Shown here one piece after another: positions 1-8,161 of a stretch of 64,000 nucleotides of DNA. Every line of letters begins with the position of its first letter. Within the stretch, counting starts at the first letter, position 1. The notes under the pieces are model-generated. The model searched no databases, was not told the origin of the DNA, and saw nothing but the letters and a program-made list of their open reading frames with translations. Origin of the DNA: UBA993 sp964389365 (GTDB lineage Bacteria; Bacillota; Dethiobacteria; DTU022); assembly GCA_964389365.1 (NCBI GenBank), contig CAYMDO010000008.1, forward strand, positions 6,082-70,081. Reading direction: 5' to 3'. The position numbers were made by a program, and so were the translations under genes.

Positions 1-948
1 AGCACTTTCCGCCCGGAAGTATTGGCCGATATTGGCGGCTTTGGCGGACTGTTTGCCCTTGACACCGCGAAGTACCGGGAGCCGGTGCTGGTGGCCGGGG
101 CGGACGGAGTCGGCACGAAGCTGAAAATCGCTTTCCTGATGGATAAACACGATACCGTCGGCCAGGACGCCGTGGCCATGTGTGTAAACGATATAATCGT
201 CCAGGGAGCGGAACCGCTTTTTTTCCTTGACTACCTGGCGGTGGGTTCGCTTAACCCGGTGAAAGTAGCCGAGATCGTCGGCGGCGTTGCGGCCGGCTGC
301 CGTCTGGCCGGTTGTGCGCTGCTGGGAGGGGAGACGGCCGAAATGCCTGGAATTTATGCGGACCAGGAATACGACCTAGCCGGCTTTGCCGTTGGCGTGG
401 CCGAACGCGGTAGAGTCATTGACGGGTCAGGCGTGCGGGCCGGCGATGTGTTGGTCGGACTCCCTTCCTCCGGGCTGCACAGCAACGGCTATTCCCTGGC
501 GCGCCATGTTTTTCTGACCAAGGCAGGCTGGACGGTGGGACGCTTCGTGCCGGAATTTGGCCGGACGCTGGGAGAGGAACTGCTGGCGCCCACCAGGATT
601 TATGCCCTTCCGGTGCTGGCTGTGAGCGCAGGGGTACCACTCCGCGGGATGGCCCATATTACAGGAGGCGGCCTGGTGGAGAACCTGCCGCGCTGTCTGC
701 CCGCCGGGCTCGGCGCTGTTCTGGATCGTTCGGCCTGGGAGGTGCCGCCGGTGTTTTCCATAGTGCAGTCCCTGGGTAACGTAGCGGAGCAGGAAATGCT
801 GCAGACTTTTAACATGGGTCTTGGCCTGGTGCTGGTTGTGCCGGACAGCGAAGCTGATTTGGCTGTGCGCCTGCTGCGCGAGGCGGGGGAGAGGCCGCTT
901 GTCGTCGGGGAAGTGGTGCCCGGGGCGGGCGTCAGTTTCAGGGACTAA
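1..948 (+). CDS. purM: Phosphoribosylformylglycinamidine cyclo-ligase (AIR synthetase), 5' end outside window
   Basis: PurM closes the imidazole ring of formylglycinamidine ribonucleotide with ATP, giving AIR in de novo purine synthesis. The open frame already runs at base 1 (S-T-F-R-P-E...), so the gene is cut by the window edge and roughly the first 45 residues are missing. Visible family signatures are the ATP-binding GVGTKLK segment, LLGGETAEMPGIY and the C-terminal HITGGGLVENLPR. It ends with TAA and is followed 10 bases later by purN, so it belongs to a purM-purN-purH-purD operon read rightwards. The visible part is intact, unlike purH and purD downstream. Confidence 0.95.
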   Translation, partial: STFRPEVLADIGGFGGLFALDTAKYREPVLVAGADGVGTKLKIAFLMDKHDTVGQDAVAMCVNDIIVQGAEPLFFLDYLAVGSLNPVKVAEIVGGVAAGCRLAGCALLGGETAEMPGIYADQEYDLAGFAVGVAERGRVIDGSGVRAGDVLVGLPSSGLHSNGYSLARHVFLTKAGWTVGRFVPEFGRTLGEELLAPTRIYALPVLAVSAGVPLRGMAHITGGGLVENLPRCLPAGLGAVLDRSAWEVPPVFSIVQSLGNVAEQEMLQTFNMGLGLVLVVPDSEADLAVRLLREAGERPLVVGEVVPGAGVSFRD

Positions 949-958
949 AGGAGTGACT

Positions 959-1579
959 GTGCCAGTGTTGAAACGAATCGCCGTGCTGGCTTCAGGCCGT
1001 GGCAGCAATCTGCAGGCTATTATTGACGCCGTCGAAAGCGGCATAATTCAGGGCGCCGCGGTGGCGCTGGTCGTGAGCGACAGGAAAAACGCTTATGCCC
1101 TGGATCGGGCTAGGCAGAAAAAAATACCTACCGCCTACTTAAACCCACGCCTGTATGTTTCCCGCGAGGAGTATGACCGGGAACTGATGGCCTACCTTGA
1201 GGAACAACAAACAGACTTGGTGGTGCTGGCCGGGTTTATGCGCCTGCTCACCCCTTATTTTGTGCTTGCCTTCCAGCACAGGATATTAAACATCCATCCC
1301 TCGCTGCTACCTGCTTTCCCGGGGAAAAACGGCGTAGCCGACGCGCTGGCCTATGGCGTAAAAGTTACCGGTTGTACCGTCCATTTTGTTGACGAAGGAC
1401 TGGACACTGGACCCATCATCCTGCAGGAAGCGCTGACGGTAGCCGCAAACGACACGGTGGAAAGCCTGCACCGGCGTATTCATGCCTTAGAGCACCGGCT
1501 TTACTCGCAGGCCATCAACCTGTGGGTGAATGGCAAGCTAAGGATACAGGGAAGAAGGTGTTCAATCGATGAAGAGTAA
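959..1579 (+). CDS. purN: Phosphoribosylglycinamide formyltransferase
   Basis: PurN transfers a formyl group from 10-formyl-THF to GAR, the third step of purine synthesis. The start chosen is GTG at 959, about 5 bases after AAAGGAG; GTG at 953 is in frame but overlaps that ribosome site. The product is about 206 residues, normal for the family. Signatures: N-terminal ASGRGSNLQAII, the folate/catalytic stretch ILNIHPSLLPAFPG, and CTVHFVDEGLDTGPI with the catalytic Asp. The stop codon overlaps the ATG of purH, indicating translational coupling. No lesion is visible. Confidence 0.93.
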   Translation: MPVLKRIAVLASGRGSNLQAIIDAVESGIIQGAAVALVVSDRKNAYALDRARQKKIPTAYLNPRLYVSREEYDRELMAYLEEQQTDLVVLAGFMRLLTPYFVLAFQHRILNIHPSLLPAFPGKNGVADALAYGVKVTGCTVHFVDEGLDTGPIILQEALTVAANDTVESLHRRIHALEHRLYSQAINLWVNGKLRIQGRRCSIDEE

Positions 1580-3084
1580 ACCGGCCTGGTCGAATTTGCC
1601 CGTGGCCTGGTAAAGCTGGGCTATACTGTCATCTTCACCGGAGGAACCAAAAAACGCTGCAGGAAGCCGGCCTGCCGGTAACCGGTGTTTCGGAGGTGAC
1701 CGGGTTCCCGGAAATCCTGGACGGCCGTGTCAAGACACTGCACCCGCTGATCCACGGCGGTATCCTGGCCCGCCGTGACTAGGAGGTGCACAGGCAGCAA
1801 CTTGACGCGCACGGTATCGGCGCCATTGACTTGGTGGCAGTTAATCTTTACCCGTTTGCGCAAACGGTGGCGAAGCTTAATGTCACGCTGGAGGAAGCTG
1901 TAGAAAACATAGACATCGGCGGCCCGGCCATGGTACGGGCGGCGGCCAAAAACTACTGCCATGTGGCGGTAGTGGTTAACCCGGCCCGCTACGGGGAGGT
2001 CCTGTCAGAGCTCACGCAGCACGGGTCGATAAGCGAAGCTGTACGTTTTGCCCTTTCCGTGGAGGCGTTTACCCACACGGCCGAATACGCTGCAATGATC
2101 AGCGGTTGGCTGCAGCGGCAGTTACCCGGTGCCCCGGCATTCCCGCAAACGCTGGTGCTGCCTTTTACCCTGCAGCAGGCGTTGCGCTACGGGGAAAATC
2201 CGCAAGTCGAGGCCGCTTTTTACCGGGAAGCGGCCCCCTCACCCGGCAGCATAGGCGCCGCACGTCAGTTGCACGGACGGGAACTGTCCTTTAACAACCT
2301 GAACGACTTAAACGCCGCCTGGGACCTGGTGCGGGAATTTGCCGAGCCGGCGGCGGTGGCCGTCAAGCATACCAACCCCTGCGGCGTGGCTGTGGGGTGG
2401 GACCTCTTCAGTGCGTACGCGGCAGCTTATGATGCTGACCTGGTTTTCATCTTCGAAGGCATCGTGGCTGTCAACCGGACGTTAGACGCCCATACGGCGG
2501 CCAGGATGAGCGAAATTTTCCTGGAAGTGATTATCGCCCCGGAGTATGAACCGGAGGCGTTGGAGATGTTGACGGCCAAAGCTGACCTGCGCCTGCTTTC
2601 GTGCCCGCTTGACCCTGCTTCCCGACAGACCATAGACTTTAAGAAAGTCTCCGGGGGGCTGCTGATCCAGGAGGCGGACAATCAGCCGGTCGAGCCAGCC
2701 GTCTGGAAACAGGTCAGTAAAGCGGGCGCGAGCGCTCAAATGCTGGCTGACATGGTCTTTGCCATGAAGGTAGTCAAACACGTTAAGTCCAACGCCATTG
2801 TACTGGCTGCAAACGGCCAGACGGTCGGTATCGGCGCCGGGCAGATGAATCGTGTCGGAGTTGCCCGCATCGCAGTTGCCCAGGCCGGGCAAAAGGCCCG
2901 CGGCTCTGTCCTGGCGTCAGACGCTTTCTTCTTGTTCCGCGATACGGTTGACGAGGCGGCGGCAGCCGGAGTGGCCGGCATCGTCCAGCCGGGCGGCTCC
3001 CTGAAGGACCAGGAATCGGTTGCGGCAGCCGATGAGTACGGCCTAGTCATGCTGATGACCGGCAGACGCTTCTTTAAACACTAG
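1569..3084 (+). pseudogene. purH: Bifunctional AICAR transformylase / IMP cyclohydrolase, damaged 5' part
   Basis: PurH performs the last two steps to IMP. The C-terminal ~430 codons (from 1786) are open and typical, including the transformylase motifs LRYGENPQ and KHTNPCG. The first ~70 codons carry three lesions. After ATG-AAG-AGT (1569) about 8 codons of the usual MKKRALISVSDK start are missing and the frame is wrong. Family-like sequence (TGLVEFARGLVKLGY) resumes in a second frame at 1580. A shift near the A6 run at 1649–1654 moves it to a third frame (LQEAGLPVTGVSEVTGFPE). That frame meets TAG at 1780–1782, where relatives have a sense codon. It ends with TAG at 3082–3084. Real decay or assembly error cannot be separated from sequence alone. 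Confidence 0.85.
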
Positions 3085-3096
3085 GAGGGAATTCCT

Positions 3097-4374
3097 GTGC
3101 GGATTATGATCGTTGGCAGCGGCGGTCGGGAGCATGCCCTGGCCTGGAAACTGAGCATGAGTCCACGGGTGCAAAAAATCTATTGTGTTCCGGGAAACGC
3201 CGGCATCGCGCAGGCAGCCAAATGCCTGCCGGCTGACCTTGAGGACTCCGACAGGTTTGTTCATCTGGCCGTGCAAAACGAAGTGGACCTGGTGGTAGTC
3301 GGACCGGAGGCGCCACTGGCGACAGGCCTGGTCGATGCCCTTACCGCCGCCGGGGTGCCGGCTTTCGGTCCCGGCAAGCTTGCCGCTCAACTGGAAAGCA
3401 GCAAGGTCTTTGCCAAGCAGTTGATGGAGAGGTACCAGATCCCGACCGCTGCCGGCAGTGTTTTTACCGGTTCGGCAGCCGCACTCGCTGAGATTGAAAA
3501 GAGAGGTGTCCCCATTGTCGTTAAGGCAGATGGCCTGGCTGCCGGCAAAGGAGTAATTGTAGCCGCCACCAGGGAAGAAGCGGCACGTGCCGTCCGACTG
3601 ATCATGGAGGAGCGCGCCTTTGGCTCTGCCGGTAACAAGGTTCTTCTTGAATAATACCTGGCGGGAGAGGAACTTTCTGTTTTGGCGTTTACCGATGGCG
3701 AAACGGTCGTCCCGATGGCCTCCGCCCAGGACCATAAGGCCGTCTTTGACGGCGATACCGGCCCTAACACCGGCGGCATGGGAGCGTATTCCACGGCGCC
3801 TTTGCTGACGCCGGAACTGCTTGCAGAAGTGCAGGAGGAAATCCTGCTGCCCACCGTCCGCGCCCTGCGTCGTGAAGGCATCGTTTTCCGGGGCGTTCTC
3901 TACGCCGGGCTGATGATCACGGCCGGCGGCCCTAAAGTAATGGAATTCAACGTACGCTTTGGCGATCCGGAATGCCAGGTAATCCTGCCCCGTTTAAAGA
4001 GTGACCTAGGAGCGGTAATGTTAGCCACGATTAACGGCAACCTAGGCGAGCAGGACCTGCACTGGCACAACTACCATACTGCCTGTGTAGTTATGGCTTT
4101 AGGCGGCTACCTGGGACCTTACGAAAAAGGTCACTCTATTTCCGGACTGGAGCAAGCAGCAGCTATGCCTGATGTCCAGGTCTTTCACAGCGGCACGGTA
4201 CTTCAGGACGGTAAAACGGTGACCAACGGTGGCCGCGTTCTTTCCGTTACGGCCTGGGGCGCTTCCCTGCCGGCGGCCCTGGACAAAGCTTACGCCGCCT
4301 GCCGGGTCATATCTTTTACCAGTGCATACTACCGGAAAGACATCGGCCACCGTGCCCTGCGCCGGGAAGTTTAA
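3097..4374 (+). pseudogene. purD: Phosphoribosylamine–glycine ligase with one nonsense codon
   Basis: PurD (GAR synthetase) joins glycine to phosphoribosylamine. The GTG start at 3097 follows AGGAGGGAATTCCT, which overlaps the purH stop. The reading frame is typical (VGSGGREHALAWK; ATP-grasp VVKADGLAAGKGV; EFNVRFGDPECQ) and keeps one frame to TAA at 4372–4374. It is interrupted at 3652–3654 by TAA, where the family has Glu in the LLEEYLAGEE motif; one base change from GAA would explain it. Sequence on both sides is well conserved, so the lesion is recent or a sequencing error. With purH this leaves two of the four purine genes here formally broken. Confidence 0.88.
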
Positions 4375-4418
4375 GGATTCTTAAAACTCGACATAACATT
4401 TCCTTAAATGAGAGAGCG

Positions 4419-4424
4419 TATAAT
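4419..4424 (+). promoter_or_regulatory. -10 box upstream of truncated lipoprotein gene
   Basis: A perfect TATAAT lies 27 bases before the GTG start of the lipoprotein fragment. No convincing -35 hexamer is seen 16–18 bases upstream, so the promoter assignment is tentative. Confidence 0.35.
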
Positions 4425-4450
4425 CATAGAAAAATGAGGGGGTAGGCAAT

Positions 4451-4515
4451 GTGAACAAGTGGCTTGTCCCGATGCTGCTACTGATGGTAATAACCCTGAC
4501 AGCCGGCTGCCCGCG
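4451..4515 (+). pseudogene. Truncated lipoprotein: signal peptide only
   Basis: After GAGGGGGTAGGCAAT a GTG opens VNKWLVPMLLLMVITLTAGC, a textbook lipoprotein signal peptide with a charged n-region, hydrophobic core and LTAGC lipobox. Immediately after the lipobox Cys (about 4510) the sequence becomes phage-like in another frame, and the lipoprotein frame stops within 15 codons. The mature protein is therefore lost, and the spot marks the left junction of the foreign element that follows. What the lipoprotein did cannot be told. Confidence 0.7.
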
Positions 4516-4746
4516 CCGGGCATCGTGGACGCCGACCGTCAGGAAATCCTGAACCGCTCGGAGGTGTACAGTGGCGTATACGGCAGGGCGAGCGTGAACT
4601 TCTGCGCCTTCAACTCAAACGGCAACAAGGGCATCGCCTGTGGACTGAACAACCTGCAGAAAATCCGCGACGGCGAACCGCTCGGCGGCAAATCCCGCGC
4701 GGAGGACGACTTCGCCACCTACGACGAAGAGAACTTCCTGTCGTGA
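4516..4746 (+). pseudogene. C-terminal fragment of phage DUF2815 (ssDNA-binding-like) protein
   Basis: The frame from PGIVDADRQ to EENFLS matches the C-terminus of DUF2815 phage proteins (motifs RSEVYSGVYGRASVNFCAFN and GIACGLNNLQKIRDGEPLGG). These are usually about 180–200 residues and sit in phage replication modules; an ssDNA-binding role has been suggested for the family. Only about 76 codons remain, with no start codon of their own. The fragment is fused directly to the lipoprotein remnant and marks prophage origin for the region. Confidence 0.72.
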
Positions 4747-4772
4747 GGTCAAAGGAAAAAGCTACCGGGGGA

Positions 4773-5183
4773 GTGTTGTCTGCTCTCTCGGCTGCAACTT
4801 TTGAAACAGAGGTTTGGAAAGACGTCCCTGGTTACGAAAATCGGTATCAAGCCAGTAATTTCGGACGGATAAAGAACCTTTAACGCATAATTATTCGCCA
4901 GCATCCGAAATCAAAGATTCTCACTGAATACCGGATTCGTGAGCGGCTTATGAATACAGTTTTAAATTCTCACGGCTATCTCGTCATTGGGCTTGGTCAA
5001 CACAACGCTCAGAAAGTTCACCGCCTTATCGCGCTTACGTTCTTAGGCGAGTGCTCTTCCAATATGGAGGTTCGACACCTTAATGGTTGCAGAAGCGACA
5101 ACTGTATTGAAAATCTAAGTTATGGCACTCGAAGTGAAATCATATCGACAGATACGGTTATGGCGGGCGTATGGGTACCCTAG
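4773..5183 (+). pseudogene. NUMOD4/HNH homing-type endonuclease, interrupted
   Basis: One frame carries a NUMOD4 motif (EVWKDVPGYENRYQASNFGRIKNL, about 4806–4877) and, after an in-frame TAA, an HNH domain (HRLIALTFLGE, VRHLNGCRSDNCIENLSYGTRSE). The order NUMOD4–HNH is typical of free-standing phage homing endonucleases. A GTG at 4773 could be the start. The TAA falls in the linker between the two domains, so the full protein cannot be made; translation from ATG 4950 would give only the HNH half. Confidence 0.7.
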
Positions 5184-5222
5184 CGATTACTGATGTCGTC
5201 GAAATACGAAGGTTGATAGACC

Positions 5223-5525
5223 GCTCTTGAGTTAGTCCGCCATGGCATACGCGCGCATCATCAGGTTCGCATGTTTGAGTATAGCGTTGACTTTGTGCTG
5301 CCGGAGTACAAGGTTGCGCTTGAAGTTGACGGAACAATATTTCACGGCAAAGAAAAATTACGGCAACAGCAATTGCGCGATGAGGCCGTTATATGGAAAT
5401 TAGGCTGCGGGTGGGAAGTCATAAGAATTTCGACTGATAATATCAACACCAACATCACAAAGATAGTTCCTGCAATTGAGGCTGTCATTGAAAAAAGAGC
5501 AAAGCAAAAAAGCCAAAAGCAATAA
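5223..5525 (+). pseudogene. DUF559/Vsr-like nuclease domain fragment
   Basis: The frame reads ALELVRHGIRAHHQVR then SVDFVLPEYKVALEVDG, the core of the DUF559/very-short-patch-repair-like PD-(D/E)xK fold (VDF...EVDG). An ATG at 5271 opens 84 codons, but homology clearly starts at least 16 codons earlier and runs into TAG at 5217–5219. Such domains are often fused behind HNH/NUMOD domains in phage genes, so this may be the tail of the preceding broken endonuclease. It ends in a Lys/Gln-rich tail. Confidence 0.5.
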
Positions 5526-5602
5526 AAGGACTGCACATTAATTCACTTGCATTCTTTTTTGTAGATGGTATAGTGGCATTAGTAAAAGTGTGCCAATTGG
5601 TA

Positions 5603-5640
5603 AAAAGCCTTTGCGGGCTAAACCTGCGGGGGCTTTTCTT
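5603..5640 (+). terminator. Hairpin with T-rich tail
   Basis: AAAAGCC (5603–5609) pairs with GGCTTTT (5631–5637) around a GC-rich inner stem-loop and is followed by a T-rich run, just before the HNH gene. It is probably a rho-independent terminator for the fragments upstream. Confidence 0.45.
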
Positions 5641-5662
5641 ATGCCAAAAATGAGGTGACCCG

Positions 5663-6028
5663 ATGCCTTTTAAGCCTAAACGTCCCTGTTCCCATTTCAG
5701 CTGTCCGAAGCTGACGGACGATAGGTTTTGCGCAGAACACGCCAAAGAGGAAGCAAAACGGTACGAACGTTACCAGCGCGACCCGGCGACGCGCAAGCTC
5801 TACGGCCGGACGTGGCGGAAGGTGCGCGACCGCTACCGCGCGGCGCATCCGCTCTGCGAACGCTGCTTAGAGCAGGGAAGGATTACGCCGACGCAGGAAG
5901 TCCACCACGTCAAGCCGCTCGCGCAAGGCGGCACCAACGATGACGATAATCTCACGGCGTTGTGTACTTCCTGCCACTCGGAGATCACCGCGCGTGAAGG
6001 CGGACGCTGGCAGAGACGCTTAGAATAA
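5663..6028 (+). CDS. Phage-type HNH endonuclease
   Basis: The product has 121 residues, starting at ATG 5663 after GAGGTGACCCG. An N-terminal Cys/His cluster (CSHFSCPKL...CAEH) precedes a central basic helix (RTWRKVRDRYRAAHPLCERC) and the HNH core VHHVKPLAQGGTNDDDNLTALCTSCHS. This is the small HNH protein found beside terminase genes in Gram-positive phages, where it takes part in DNA packaging. The terminase genes themselves are absent here. Its 3' end overlaps that of the convergent toxin gene by 9 bases. Confidence 0.85.
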   Translation: MPFKPKRPCSHFSCPKLTDDRFCAEHAKEEAKRYERYQRDPATRKLYGRTWRKVRDRYRAAHPLCERCLEQGRITPTQEVHHVKPLAQGGTNDDDNLTALCTSCHSEITAREGGRWQRRLE

Positions 6029-6295
6029 ATCACTGTGGGTACCCGTGCGGGTCAGCGTAAGGATTAGAACATCGTTCTCAATACGATAGATAAGCAGCCA
6101 ATCGGGCTGGATATGACATTCCCGATGCCCGACATAGGTGCCGGTCAATTCATGGTCGCGGTTACTCGAAGGAAGCGGGATGCCCTGCGCCAGCTTCGCA
6201 ATGATTTTGTCAAGCAAGGAAATATCCAAGTTGCGTTTTCCCATCAGCTTGTAGTCCTTGCGGAATCTGCTTGTTAGTTTGACGGTATATTTCAT
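6020..6295 (-). CDS. RelE/YafQ-family mRNA interferase toxin
   Basis: The 91-residue basic protein (MKYTVKLTSRFRKDYKLM...DHELTGTYVGHRECHIQPDWLLIYRIENDVLILTLTRTGTHSDLF) matches the YafQ branch of RelE toxins: the DHxLTG..xxHRECHIxPDWLLIY core carries the His residues used in ribosome-dependent mRNA cleavage. Its ATG overlaps the stop of the antitoxin gene by 4 bases, so the two are translationally coupled. The pair sits inside the decayed prophage yet is itself intact, as expected for an addiction module. Confidence 0.9.
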   Translation of the reverse strand: MKYTVKLTSRFRKDYKLMGKRNLDISLLDKIIAKLAQGIPLPSSNRDHELTGTYVGHRECHIQPDWLLIYRIENDVLILTLTRTGTHSDLF

Positions 6296-6564
6296 GCTTT
6301 CAAATCCTTAAACAGCGCGTCAAGATCGGTATAACCCCTAACGTTCGGGTCGCGGGCAATGGTTTCCGCTTCTCTCATTGCCGCGATTGTTTCTGCATTC
6401 GGAACACGGGAAATCTTAAACGGGATTCCTTGGAACCGTACAGCCTGCCGAAGGAACATGGTCATGGCTGTGGTCATATTGAGACCCAAGTCCGAGAAGA
6501 GTTCTTCGGCCTGCTTCTTAAGTTGAACATCCATCCGGATGCTGACATTTGTGGTTTCATTCAT
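6292..6564 (-). CDS. RelB/DinJ-family antitoxin
   Basis: The 90-residue protein starts NETTNVSIRMDVQLKKQAEELFSDLG, the ribbon-helix-helix DNA-binding domain of RelB/DinJ, followed by LNMTTAMTMFLRQAVRFQGIPF and a C-terminal toxin-binding tail (YTDLDALFKDLKA). ATG 6564 follows GAAAGGAGTG. It neutralises the downstream toxin and is expected to repress its own promoter through the palindrome at 6589–6605. Confidence 0.9.
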   Translation of the reverse strand: MNETTNVSIRMDVQLKKQAEELFSDLGLNMTTAMTMFLRQAVRFQGIPFKISRVPNAETIAAMREAETIARDPNVRGYTDLDALFKDLKA

Positions 6565-6588
6565 GGCATTACACTCCTTTCATTGCTT

Positions 6589-6626
6589 AGTATATTCAAT
6601 ATACTGCATGATATTTACGTTGTCAA
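6589..6626 (-). promoter_or_regulatory. Promoter and palindromic operator of the relBE-type operon
   Basis: Read on the minus strand, TTGACA (6626–6621) and TATATT (6603–6598) are separated by exactly 17 bases, a near-consensus sigma-A promoter. A perfect 17-base palindrome, AGTATATTGAATATACT (6605–6589), covers the -10 box. This is the expected layout for autorepression by a ribbon-helix-helix antitoxin. Confidence 0.8.
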
Positions 6627-6784
6627 TGCAAAAGCAAAATGTGTGCGTCCGGTAGGGGCGGTCAAAATCTCTGCAACCTTCGCCCAGGGCAACGGGCGGC
6701 GGGTCACGCGCGAAAAAATCACGGTTCAAACAGGGGATTAAGCCCCGCCGCGGCAAGGAGGTGAGGGCGTGTGGCAAAAGACGG

Positions 6785-7432
6785 AATAACCCGTGGCTGC
6801 GGCGCTACGTCAGCCCGGACGACGGGCTATTGGGCAGGAACCGGCATAACAACCACTGGAACCAGGACAGGCCCGACGGACGGCTGGTTTGTGTCCATGC
6901 CTTTATCGGGAGGCTTGCGGATGGCTCAATTGCCACTTACCAGACTTTGCCGTGGAACCATCGCGGCTGGCACTGCGGCAGATGCGTGAGAGGCTCCGGC
7001 AACGACACGCATATCTCCTTCGAGATCAGCGAGGATAACCTGACCGACGCTGCCTATTTCAACGCCGTGTACAAGGAAGCCGCAGAACTTTGCGCTTTCC
7101 TCTGCAAAGAGTACACCCTTGATCCAATGGCTGACGGCATTATCATCGGGCATTATGAAGGGCATAGGCGCGGCATCGCTTCCAACCACGCAGACCCCGG
7201 TCACTGGTTTCTAAGGCACGGGAAGTCGATGGACACCTTCCGCGCCGAGGTCAAGTGGCTACTCACGTCGGGCGAAACGCCGAAGCCACCCGCTCCCGCG
7301 CCTGCGCCTACCGAGTCGAAAAAGCTGTACCGCGTTCAGGTCGGGGCGTTCAGCTCCAAGGCAAATGCCAACGCGATGCTCGCCCGGGTAAAGGCGGCGG
7401 GGTTTGTCGACGCTTTCATCAAAACCGAATAA
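6785..7432 (+). pseudogene. Phage N-acetylmuramoyl-L-alanine amidase, N-terminus lost, with SPOR domain
   Basis: From NNPWLRRYVSPDDG onwards the frame matches phage type-2 amidases (VCVHAFIGRLADGSIATYQTLPWNHRGWHCG, zinc-site-type His in IIIGHYEGHRRGIASNHADPGHWF). A Pro/Ala-rich linker and a SPOR domain follow (LYRVQVGAFSSKANANAMLARVKAAGF). The family begins about 20–30 residues earlier with a HSTG-like zinc-ligand motif. That part is missing: upstream is a ribosome site (AAGGAGGTGAGGGC) and a GTG in a different frame that stops after six codons. The lysin is probably inactive. Confidence 0.75.
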
Positions 7433-7458
7433 TTCGCACGTTTCGGTTGCCAACTTAC

Positions 7459-7499
7459 ACCCCTCCCTGTCCTGTGGATAGTGAGGGGTTTTCCTTTTT
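7459..7499 (+). terminator. Rho-independent terminator after amidase remnant
   Basis: CCCCTC (7460–7465) pairs with GAGGGG (7483–7488), followed by TTTTCCTTTTT. Confidence 0.6.
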
Positions 7500-7524
7500 C
7501 CACTCCGAAACGGAGGAATAGCCT

Positions 7525-7929
7525 ATGACCACATTACAAAAAGAACGAATAGTTCATCTGCGCTCGCAAGGCGAAAGCTATGCGAGAATTGCCAACGAAC
7601 TTAGAATATCGGAAAACACCGTTAAGTCTTGCTGTCGCAGAAACAATGTCAGCGTTGGTACAAAACAAGAACAGTACACTTCTAAGGATGTCTGCGACAA
7701 CTGCGAATGTCCGCTCTTACACACGCCGGGGGCGAAGCGGAAACGCTTCTGCTCCGACAAATGCCGTATGATGTGGTGGAAGGCTCACCCCGAAGCCGTA
7801 AACCGCAAGGCAGTCTACCGTTTCGCCTGCCCGGCCTGCGGAGCGGAATTTGAAGCTTGCGGGAACACGCATCACAAATACTGCTCGCGGTCTTGCTTCG
7901 GGGCGGCGAGGAGGACTTCCGATGAGTAA
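7525..7929 (+). CDS. HTH plus zinc-finger accessory protein of recombinase module
   Basis: The 134-residue protein has two parts. An N-terminal sigma/resolvase-type helix-turn-helix (IVHLRSQGESYARIANELRISENTVKSCCRRNNV) is followed by two Cys clusters that look like zinc ribbons (CDNCECPLLH...RFCSDKCR and FACPACGAEF...YCSRSCF). Genes of this kind precede paired large serine recombinases in Bacillota prophages and conjugative elements. ATG 7525 follows CGGAGGAATAGCCT. A DNA-binding role in excision/integration control is plausible but not shown. Confidence 0.7.
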   Translation: MTTLQKERIVHLRSQGESYARIANELRISENTVKSCCRRNNVSVGTKQEQYTSKDVCDNCECPLLHTPGAKRKRFCSDKCRMMWWKAHPEAVNRKAVYRFACPACGAEFEACGNTHHKYCSRSCFGAARRTSDE

Positions 7930-8161
7930 AGACGAGGCAATCCCACGCTACAAAGCGTCAATGTCCGTGTTCAAGAAATGGCTTGATGGCGGCGTTATCA
8001 CCCAGGCTGACCTGAGATCAATTGATACAATGCTCGCTTTGAAATACGGTTTATCCTCGTGCAGCATATTCCTCGAAAAAGACTTGCTATGTAAGGAAAG
8101 CAGAGTGATAGATGGTACTGCGAAAGAAGGCCGTTATGGGCAGAAAGATAACGAAAATTGA
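7922..8161 (+). CDS. SHOCT-like small protein
   Basis: The ATG overlaps the stop of the upstream gene (ATGAGTAA). The 79-residue product contains a SHOCT-type helix-turn motif (KKWLDGGVITQADLRSIDTMLALKYGLSSCSIF), a pattern common in small proteins beside prophage serine recombinases. Its end overlaps the start region of the first recombinase. Function unknown. Confidence 0.65.
   Translation: MSKDEAIPRYKASMSVFKKWLDGGVITQADLRSIDTMLALKYGLSSCSIFLEKDLLCKESRVIDGTAKEGRYGQKDNEN

Noticed and set aside
427..1044. Long open frames antisense to real genes (for example over purM, uvrB and secA)
   Set aside because: They are shadows of GC-rich coding DNA with no domain, ribosome site or homology; the opposite strand carries recognised genes.
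1780..1782. In-frame TAG in purH as another pyrrolysine codon
   Set aside because: The same gene has a 5' deletion and a frameshift just upstream and PurH is not a Pyl protein family, so this TAG is treated as a lesion or error.
6430..6741. Plus-strand gene across the relB promoter
   Set aside because: It runs through the antitoxin gene and its promoter; only the last ~30 codons look coding, perhaps the tail of a lost phage gene, and could not be identified.
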